Below, piece after piece: positions 1 through 9,600 of a stretch of 64,000 bases of DNA. Below the pieces are notes generated by a model. That model made no database searches. It saw only the letters and a program-made list of their open reading frames with translations, and had not been told where the DNA came from. This stretch comes from Desmodesmus armatus (lineage: Eukaryota; Chlorophyta; Chlorophyceae; Sphaeropleales; Scenedesmaceae): assembly GCA_007449985.2 (NCBI GenBank), contig VIIQ02000067.1, forward strand, positions 62,001 to 126,000, read 5' to 3'. Each line of letters begins with the position of its first letter. Within the stretch, counting starts at the first letter, position 1. A program made the translations under genes and the position numbers.

Positions 1-94
1 GGTGGCTGCCCTCCAGGCACGCCCTGTTTCATTATTGTCGCCCCCCCTGTCAGGTCTTGTTGCTCAGGGTGTATGATGTGATGCCGTTGTGCAG

Positions 95-843
95 GAAGCT
101 CGCCTCATTGACAGTCACTTCACGCTGGTGGATGCCACGCTGGCCTTCTTATGGAGTCGCATGTTTGTGATTGATGAGATCAAGGACTATGTCAGGTACG
201 AGGCCGGCGCTGGCAGGCTGCGTCAGCAGGTATTCACATTACAGTCTTGATGTTCGTTAATTTCATAAAGGCAAGAAAGTGGTCAAGGCCTGCCGCGCAT
301 GTTGATTGGCTGTTTTCAACCGAACCTGACCCATTGTGTGTGGTCGCTGCCGGTCCTCACAGGTACACATCCCTCTCCTTCATTGATTTCCTGGAGGCTC
401 TGGGTCGTGTGGCTGACGCCAAGTCCATGCCCACAGCCAGCGACCTGGACGCGGCCGGCTACCCCTCCATCCTGGAGTGGGCCCTGGACAAGGAGCGCAT
501 GGAGGGTGCCAGCAACAGCTCCGGACCTGCTGCAGCCAGCAGCAGTGCCGCCGCAGCATCTGTGCCAAGCACGGGCCCTGCCACCCCTGAGGGTGTACCA
601 CCGCTGGCTGTCCCTGCACCTACTGCAGCACCCCTAGGTGGCAGCTTGCCAGAGATCTTCAAGCCGCGGCTATCTGCGCGGTTTGGAGCGCCTAAGCCTC
701 GGCCGCTGTATGCCAAGGTGGACCTACTGCTGGACCTGATCTTCAGGCGGCTACATTGGGACCCTGCACAGCCTGAGGTGCCCTTCAGCTATGAGGGCCT
801 GCAGCGCATGATCAAGAAGATTGATAAGGACCTGGGGCCATGA
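95..843 (+). CDS. Unrecognised conserved-looking protein, C-terminal part (5' end outside window)
   Basis: Two exons are visible, 95-195 and 363-843. They join in phase as AG|G (Arg) across a GT-AG intron at 196-362, and the frame ends at TGA 841-843. The first exon encodes an alpha-helical stretch (ARLIDSHFTLVDATLAFLW...). The second begins with TSLSFIDFLEALGRVAD, which resembles the hydrophobic helix pattern of EF-hand-like domains. An Ala/Ser/Pro-rich linker follows, then a basic C-terminal helix ending KKIDKDLGP. I do not recognise the family with confidence. The tone resembles algal ciliary (flagellar-associated) proteins, but that is only an impression. The acceptor at 91-94 shows that more exons lie upstream of the window. 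Confidence 0.6.
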
Positions 844-1439
844 GCAGGGTGGCAGCAGTGGTGGGGGGTCTGGCTGTTGGGTGGCGTTAGCACTACGGGT
901 CTATGGTTGACCCAATCGTGGTGCCTGCTGTTTGGCTTGCGTGCGAGACCGTGCTGCTGCTCGTGTGGCTGTGGTTGGCTTGTACATACTGTCTTGTGCA
1001 TTGATGCACCAATGCCAGGGTCACCTGCCAGTAAAGTGCTTGCTTCAGAGGAATGATGATGGATGCAGTTGCGGTACTGCCTTGCACTCAGCTCCAGAGC
1101 AGGCTCGATCACACAGCCAGAGACATCTAGCACCCTCAGTGGACTAAAGGAACAGGTCTCATTCCGTTTACGCTAAGATGCTGCGTGTTGTGGTGCCGGC
1201 AGCTTGAAGTGTGTGCTGAAAAGCCTCCATGTTTGTTACAGCGTCTTGTGAAACACACCACCTGCCCTGGTACCAACAAAGCCCTGCAACACGTCCCAGA
1301 AGCGCGACATTGTCTGCCGCTTCACCTCATCCAGCGTAGCAGCTGCAAGGTGTTGCCACTGCTGCTGCTGCTCAAGCTGTGTGTGCGGCTGCCGGCCCTG
1401 CTGACTCAGTGACCAGCTCCCAACGCTGCTGCTAATCAA

Positions 1440-2430
1440 AGAGGACCGCAGGCTGCAAGAGCTGCGCATTGGCTGGCTGATCCTCACGGACCGTTGGTAG
1501 CTGTTGCAACAGTAATTGCTGCGCTGCATCCGATGCTGCCTGCTGCCGCTGCTGCACACCAGCAATGTTGCCGCCGTCCTGCCCACATGAAGGGAAAGAA
1601 AGGGTTACAAGTGTTGCTCAAGCAGGTACGCTGCACAAAACCCACTTCAGATGCGGCATCGGGGGGAAAAGCAGCATCCCTTGCAGGACTCGCAAGGACA
1701 GGAACAGACAGCACAGAAAGGAAAGAACCCGCCACCAAAGGCCTCCGCCGGATGTGGGCCCCACATCCACAGCATGATGGCGGCGAGGGCAACATGTTGT
1801 GTGTACACATGCCACACACACATGTGCAGGGGGCGTGCACTAGGGTCCCACCGGCCATCAGGCACAACATGAGATACGAGGTGTTCCACGGAGTTTGCAA
1901 GCAGCCACGCTGCAACTGACTCCGAGTCGTGGCTGAGCCACGAGAAGGGACGCAACCAGCACAGGAAGGGGGCAGTCCAGTCAAATCTCACCCTCAAAAG
2001 CTTGAACACACGCTAGCGCTCAGTGTGCTTTAAGATCGCCGAACAAGAACTGCAGGGCACCAGGAAACCAACTTGTGATGTGCTCCTGCAGCTGGGCAAC
2101 ATCATTCCCCCAAAGAAGAGAGGGCTGCGGGCTGCAAGAGCTGCTTGATGAGCTGCTGATCCTTTTAGACCGCTGGTAGCTGCTGCGCTGCGTCCAACTC
2201 TGCCTGCTTCTGCTGCGTACCCGCCAAGCTGGCTGCCTTCTGGCCGTCCATAGCATCGCTTGCTGCAAGGCACACCACACGCCACACACCCTTGTGCAGG
2301 GGCGTACACCAGGAACCCCACCGGCCCCCGGACACGACATACACAAGACATGATGGGGCTGAAGGGCACCAGGAAACCAGCCGGATATGTGCTCCTGCAG
2401 CTGAGCCGTTGTGCACTATCGCGCACACGA
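1440..2430. repeat. Diverged tandemly repeated intergenic segment
   Basis: Several blocks recur with substitutions. GGCTGCAAGAGCTGC...GCTGATCC...GGTAGCTG appears near 1451 and again near 2129. CCACACAC...TGTGCAGGGG...CACCGGCC appears near 1812 and again near 2287. GGGCACCAGGAAACCA...TGTGCTCCTGCAGCTG appears near 2055 and again near 2364. The order of blocks suggests partial, degraded tandem copies a few hundred bases long. No terminal repeats or transposase coding were seen. Confidence 0.55.
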
Positions 2431-3449
2431 TAGCACTATCGCGTTCATGCATATGCATGAGCTCTGCTGTTGCCAGATCATTGACAGCCACCCGCCAACA
2501 AACCTCTTTGACCCTTTACTTGCCAGGGTCTTATGATCATACCAAAAAGGGTTTGCACAATAGCACATAACGTGTCCAGGACTTGTCTGCTGAAGGCCGC
2601 AACTTGCTTGCCGGAAAGCTGACCTCGCGGGCTTTCCAGCGGTACTTCGCCCGGTTGCAGGGCATGCCTTATTCAGAGATATCATCCCCCATTATGCCGA
2701 TAAAAGACAGTCGGTTAGTTTCTTAGCGTGGCAAGTCAAATTGTCGTCCCACCGCAGCAAGCGACTTACTACAGGCGTCCACACCTTCAGGATCGCCTCG
2801 CACTACCACAGGGCCACCGATCCGGAAAGTCCCGAGGATATTGCGCACGCAAGTCAGTACCCCTGTTGAGCTAAACCCTGGCTGACACACCTCCTGTATA
2901 GGGCGTCCGGACTCTGTGTACTGCAGGTAAGGCGGCGGCAGCAGTACACTGGCAGGGCGGCGGCCTGCTGACCCAAATAAAACAGGAAGGGGTCACGGGT
3001 TCAACTCCAATCAAGGGCAAGGGGGGCCAGACAAGGCTTTCGTTGGTACAGTGGGTGTGCTGAGGATCTCGGAGAGTCCGTCAAGTGAAGGACAACGATC
3101 TTGAAAACGCGTAAGCCCCCACATACACGAAAGCACAGGCTTTTTGGCCATTTTCCAAGTTGTGGCAGCTGCACAATGACCTGCACGCTCCTTGACCCTG
3201 CCTACTGCCAGCACACGCGGCGCACCAACTAAAACAGGGACAGGAAGATGCAGAAGGGGTTGCACGGGTTATGGCAAGCAGCTAGGCCGCAAGTGAACAC
3301 AGGGACAGGGTTGCGGCTACGCTCTGACACCGTGGCAGTTGGGGCGATCACACACCCTGTTGTACCTGCCTTCACATCTCAGATGCGTGACGGCACTTGC
3401 CTTTATCCAGGACTTGCCCACACAATGACATGATGACCATCCTCTGCAA

Positions 3450-3454
3450 TTACA
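3450..3454 (-). terminator. TGTAA polyadenylation signal of the kinase/U-box gene
   Basis: TGTAA on the minus strand, about 210 bases past the stop codon at 3666. TGTAA is the known poly(A) signal of chlorophycean algae. The assignment rests on motif and position only. Confidence 0.45.
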
Positions 3455-3665
3455 CAAAGCAAATGCTTTCCCAGTGACTAGCACCACAACTGCAGTGACG
3501 CTGCAAGTCACTGCAACAATTAGGTACCAGCAGGGGCTCCACATATGCAACTAGGAATGGTGGCCCACAGCCAGGTGCTTTGCTGCTCAACCTTGCCACA
3601 CATGTGTGGTGGCTGCCAACAACTGTACTGCGCCTGATCTCAGAACCGCTGGGTCTGTGCCGTAT

Positions 3666-6600
3666 TCAGCGGCTGTGCCTATCCTGCCACTCCTTGATTG
3701 CTGACCTCAGGGCCAGGTTAGGGGTCAGGCGAGTGTCTGACAGCGGCAAGTTGGTCATGGGGGACGTTGTGTGGCTGCTGATCCACGCAGCGATCGCGAT
3801 ACGCTCATACCTGTACGACACATACAGAGCAGCGTGGTCAAGACATGGAGCAATGCATGCAAGCAAACACACACATGTGCACTCACATGCTAGATAGGCT
3901 GCGAAAAGCAGGTGGCAAACAAGGCTTGTGGCCAGAGTCTAATCGTCAAAAAGCCCTGCACAAACCAGCTGGGTGAGGCGCTTCTGTGCTGCATACACAC
4001 ACACGATCATGCTGAGTATGCAGACAGCCATCTGGCTGGTGCTCCCAACTCCCCACAGCGTCACACTCACGTGTAGCCGTCAGCAGCAAACACGGGGTCC
4101 TCCATGACATCCTGTGTGATGGGGCAGATCATCATGGAGGGAGGTGTAGTGCTGCTGGAGATGCTCACACTGCGCTTCACAGGCACAGAGCTGCTGTACA
4201 GCTTGGACCTCTCAGCCAGCTGCAGCAGCGCCGGCAGCACCTCGCCCCTCAGGTCAGGCCGCTGCGCCCGCTGCAGGTGTGCGCAGCGCACAGCGAGGTG
4301 GGCGAAGCTAGCGGCCTCTGTGATGGGCCATGAGCCACTGCGGGGGTCGATGATGGTGGCGAAGGAAGCGGGGTCGCTCTTGCTGCGAGCTAGGGCTGCC
4401 TCCACCACTGGGACCACCTTGGATGCCTCAAGGCCTGTCAGCATCTGCAGCAAGATGACGCCTGCAGAGACAAAACAGTGCAAAACGCCAGATAATGTGA
4501 CACCTGCAGACCAGCAGGTCCTGCTGCATTGCATGGATTGCTGTCCTGCACCTGCACAGAAAGAGGTCGCTAATGCTTGGGGCCAGACACTAGGCAACCC
4601 ATGCGCTGTCGCAGTTGCATCAGGGTGCAAGCTGCAACCTCCACCACCACTAGCACACTGCATCAGCACCCTCTGCCTCACAGTCGCTGCCACCAGTCAC
4701 GGGGTGTCCCCCACCCTCGCCCCTTACCTAAGCTGTACACATCTGACTTGGGCCCAAAGCGTCCCGTGCGTAGGTACTCAGGGTCCATGTAGCAGGGCGT
4801 CCCCACCAGCCTGCTGTCCATCACAGTAGATACGCCAGGCAGGGGGCTGCCGCCTGCTGTGCTCCTGAGGCCCCAGGCATCAGCCGGGACAGCCCCACAT
4901 CGCCAACCTTGCACAACAGGCTGCGGTTGAGCAGCAGGTTGCCTGGGACATGTAGGGTGCAGATGACAAAGCAGGCAGTGGGCAGCAGACAGCGTAGGTT
5001 ACAGCCAGCGCAGGTGGGGTGAAAATATTAGCCAGTTTTATGATAAACATCAGAAAGCAGGTGACGGCGTGTGCGCACTGTATTGGTACGAGTCAAGATA
5101 GCACAGGCAGCAGTAGCAGCACCAAGCCCTGCAGTGCATGAGTGTTGACATGCAGCTGCATGGCGCCAAACTTACAGCCCCTGCCTGCAATCCATCTTCC
5201 ACTTTTCTTATTTTACCAGGGGGCGCGGACTGCCACCGGCTGGCCGCACACAGCGCAACCAGGCAAACCCAGCTGCAGGGGGCCCGAGGCAGAGCCTCAC
5301 CATCTTCCACTGCCCCCACAAACCTTCTCACCTGGTTTGAGGTCCATGTGAATGATGGGCTCAGGCGCACTGTGCAGGAACACCAGAGACGACGCAACCT
5401 CGCAAGCCATGCGAACACGGTCCTGCACCACCAGCAACCAATGAGGGGCGTAAGCAAGTGCAGCCACACGTGCTGCAGCTCTGCATTACATGCCTTTGGG
5501 CAAGACATAGTCACGCTGCACAGCTGATATTCTGTCCGCCAGCGAGACTGCTCATCATGGTGTGTAGCCAACTGTGCTGCCACAGTACTTCTCCACCAAG
5601 CTTCTACTCCCCCTCAGAACCCTGTACCCAAAGCCTACCTCCCCCTTGACAACACTACCATTTCCCCACCAGCAATCCACCTGCCAGGCCAGCTCTCACT
5701 CACATCCCACAGCAACACTCAGCAAGGCCGTCGCACAGTACTACTCTAGCAAACCCCTTGCTGCCCCCAAACCCTGCACCAAGAGCACTCCTACCCCCCT
5801 GAACAGCACCACCCTCTCCCAGCCACCCACCTGCCAGGCCAGCTCTGGCATGCGTGGGTTGAAGAGGTGCTGCTCCAGTGAGCCGTAGTCCATCAGCTCA
5901 TACACCAGCGCACAGCGCTCAGGGCAGCTGCCGATCAGCAGCACGATGTGGGGGTGGTGCAGCCTGCTGAGGATGGCAACCTCTGCCTGGAACTCCTTGG
6001 GGCCCTGCTGACCACCTGGCACAGCACACAGCACACAGCGGGGGAGCAGCACACCATCAAGATAGCAGCTGGTGCAAGCTGGTGCAAGCTGTTGCAGCCA
6101 GTCAACACATGGGGATGTGCATCATTGACAGCATACTGTCAGTAGGGTGTAAGCAGCAAGACCAGCAATCCTCGGCTGATGTGCTGCCACCATCAGTCAC
6201 ATGAAGTCATCCACGTGCACTGCAATGTAGCAAGGAATGCTTTGAGCCAAGGGGGCATGAGAGGGGTGCTGTCCTGCAGATGAGGGGCGGAGGGCAGACA
6301 AAGGGCAGACAATGGCATCAGGGATTTCCTGTGTCAATGCAGTCAGCAGGGCCACAGCATGCAGTTAGCCCCACCTGTGGCAGCAGGGTCCAGCAGCTTC
6401 ACAGCCACAGGCAGGCCATCCAGCACACCCCGGTAGACAGGGCCGTAGCCACCTGCAGGGCAGCAAGGCCAGGGCAGGGCACGGCAGCACATGAGACTAG
6501 GCACGGTAACTACAACTGCATGGAATGCAAATCATATGCATGGCATGAAAGTGTCATTGTTGTGCAGCTGGGTTTCATGCATGTATCCAAGGACTCAGAC

Positions 6601-9600
6601 CAACAGTGTGTGCTGGATATCCAACAGGTTCGTCCCATACGAGCAACAACGCAAGCAACCCGGTTCAACTTGTTGCTATGTGTTCAGCAAGTACCATTGC
6701 TCCTGATGCTCCAGTGCAGTCCATCTAGTGGTCTGCTGCCGATGCATGCACACATGCACACACTCCCTGTGTCTACACATGCTGCCCATGCTCCCTGTGT
6801 CTACACATGCTGCCCATGCTCCCTGTGTCTACACATGCTGCCCATGCTCCCTGTGTCTACACATGCTGCCCATGCTCCCTGTGTCTACACATGCTGCCCA
6901 TGCTCCCTGTGTCTACACATGCTGCCCATGCTCCCTGTGTCTACACATGCTGCCCATGCTCCCTGTGTCTACACATGCTGCCCATGCTCCCTGTGTCTAC
7001 ACATGCTGCCCATGCTCCCTGTGTCTACACATGCTGCCCATGCTCCCTGTGTCTACACATGCTGCCCATGCTCCCTGTGTCTACACATGCTGCCCATGCT
7101 CCCTGTGTCTACACATGCTGCCCATGCTCCCTGTGTCTACACATGCTGCCCATGCTCCCTGTGTCTACACATGCTGCCCATGCTCCCTGTGTCTACACAT
7201 GCTGCCCATGCTCCCTGTGTCTACACATGCTGCCCATGCTCCCTGTGTCTACACATGCTGCCCATGCTCCCTGTGTCTACACATGCTGCCCATGCTCCCT
7301 GTGTCTACACATGCTGCCCATGCTCCCTGTGTCTACACATGCTGCCCATGCTCCCTCACCAGCACCCAACTTGTTGGCCTCGTTGAAGCCCTGCAGCACG
7401 CCCAGCACGGCACACACCAGGCCATCAGCTGTCAGCCCCAACATGCTGCCAAAACCCACACCTCCATACCACTTGACTTCCCACGCGATGCTGTCCGTTA
7501 GAGCCTGAGCGGCTGCAACAGGGCCAGAGATGCAGTCAACCGTGTGTTTGACGGGCGTGGCACCTCCTGCTGATCTGGATCGTCTGCATGCATGCTCATG
7601 ACCTCGTGCAGGCTGCTGCCTCAGCTCACCTGTGTGGCTGCAGCAAGCTCCCCATAGGCGTAGGTGCGCCCTGGCGTGCCTTGCCACGTGGCGTTTGCAG
7701 CACTGGGGGAACCGGGAGCTGAGAGGTCGCTGTCATTACCCTGCGCCAAGGGGGGGGGGGGGCGCAGGAAACAAGACCAGCATCAGATGACAGGCCATGC
7801 AGTCCCTTTCAAACTGCAGGTGACTGTGTGACTGGCACAAAGCAGCAGCCCAGTGACTGAGCCCTCCAAAAGCTGCAACAAGAAGCCAACGATGTGGGAA
7901 AGGCCAAAACAGCAATGCTGTATGCACCCACTCAGGATCGAACTGAGGACCTTTCGCGTGTAAGGCGAGTGTGATAACCAACTACACCATAGGTGCGGAA
8001 AAGCTGTAACCGTGGCTAATTTTGCAGTTTATCAATGTCCGGACGCCATTTTTCGGTTTTTAAAAGTTCCGCGTCAATGGCGCCGCGCACCGAGGTTTCC
8101 GCCCCTTCTGCAGATTAAATACACGTTGATCTTGCTTGCTGCCGATTTGTGGCCGTATTGGCGGGGTTGGTGGTGCCATCAGGTACATGCAGGCAGTGAC
8201 TTGATCAGGGTGCTCAGGTCGGCTTATTGTCTGGATTGACAGGCCCCAATGTAACACAAATCATCATCGTCATCATCAGCCATGGCTGGGCTGGGCCTGC
8301 TTGGTGATCGTGCTGCCTTAGGCATCAGGGTTTTTCAGCAGCCATTTGCTTTGACAGGGGCGCCCCGTGAACTCTAAGTATTTGCCGGGGGCTTCGCCCC
8401 CGGCACATCCAGGGTACATCATGGTTTCACGGGGGTTCCAGGGGTTGGCCCCAGCTGTGCCAGGGTAACTGGCTTTCTGTAAGACAACAGGCCACGCAGG
8501 GACCTCCAGCGGCACTTTTAGCAGCAAATTCGCTATTTTACCTCGTAAAATGACCATTTTGCACTGCGTTGGGGATGAATGCAGCAAGATACGCTCCCCG
8601 GGAAAACAGCGATCGGTAGCGTTTTTCGGCGGGGTGCCCCCGACGGGCTCAGCCACGTTGCAAGGGTAAGCAGCGTGAACAGCTCCATTTCACGGGGTAC
8701 CCCGCGGGGGTGAATAACCCTGTTAGGCATGACGCAGGCTAAGTCACCTTTGTGTCCTACAGGTGGTTGGGCTGCCTTGAGGTTAGACCAAAATGGTGGT
8801 TGGATGCTGGCAATGATGGGGAGATGTGCACCTTGTTTAACCATCATTGCCACGCCCCCCCCCCCCAAAGCCTGCTCACCTTGCCCGGGGGTTTAGGTAT
8901 GAGCCCAGTCAGCAGCTGCTTCGCTCCCGCAACTGCAATGCTGCCCACAGCACCCGCTACCTTGCCTGCCCCTGACACAGCCGCACCAACTGCTGCGTTG
9001 ACATTCAGCGATTGCCCCTGCTTGTCACGTGGCCCATGGCCAGGCCTGGAGGCTGAAGGCCTGCGAGACAGCCCGGGGTCACACGTTTGGGGCAGCAGTG
9101 ACAGCCACAGCAACAGCAACATACGTACATGGGGGCCGTCATGACTGCTGTGCAGTCACCCACCCAATACGCCTGACTTCCTAGGTCATCTCTCCCGTTT
9201 TGTTCAACAGCAACACACGCCAGCAGCAGCCAGGCAGCAGCTACTTGCAGCCACAGGGAGGGGAAGGAGGGGCGGCGAGAGACAGACAGGGACGGGAGGG
9301 GGGGGGGGCACACAGATGCTTCATGTTGCCAATGGCATGGCCCAACTTGCAGGTGCTGGCTGTCATCACCACCCAGACCACGACCCCACCCACCCACCAT
9401 CTCAGCCAGTCAGTGCACCTGATTGCCTACCCACCACGCCCCGCCAGTCTGTCTGCCTGTCTGTCTCCACTCCCTGCCCCCTACACCTCCTTGCATTGCA
9501 GGCCAGCCTGTCTGCAAGCCCTCACACCCCCCTGCTGGCTGCCTTGCCTGCTCCCCTCCTACCTTGTGTCATCACCACCCCAGTCGTCGTCACTGCCTCC

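Larger units (their letters stand above)
844..3665. other. Convergent intergenic region, no gene supported
   Basis: This stretch lies between the stop of the plus-strand gene at 843 and the stop of the minus-strand kinase gene at 3666. Short open frames occur on both strands, but none shows domain signatures or a convincing splice chain. It contains a diverged repeated segment (1440-2430), a small palindromic patch (CTATCG...CGATAG and ATGCATATGCAT near 2418-2460), and a TGTAA signal for the minus-strand gene. The rest is unremarkable. Confidence 0.5.

Noticed and set aside
2985..3030. GGGTTCAACTCC resembling a tRNA B box
   Set aside because: No matching A box, acceptor stem or anticodon arm could be folded around it.
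6763..7356. Regular 28-bp repeats as a possible CRISPR array
   Set aside because: The repeats are directly adjacent with no spacers, and the genome is eukaryotic.
6280..7508. Long plus-strand frames of 233-368 aa with a 28-residue periodic peptide
   Set aside because: They are produced by the 28-bp minisatellite, which is open in all three frames. They lie antisense in a kinase-gene intron and have no other protein features.
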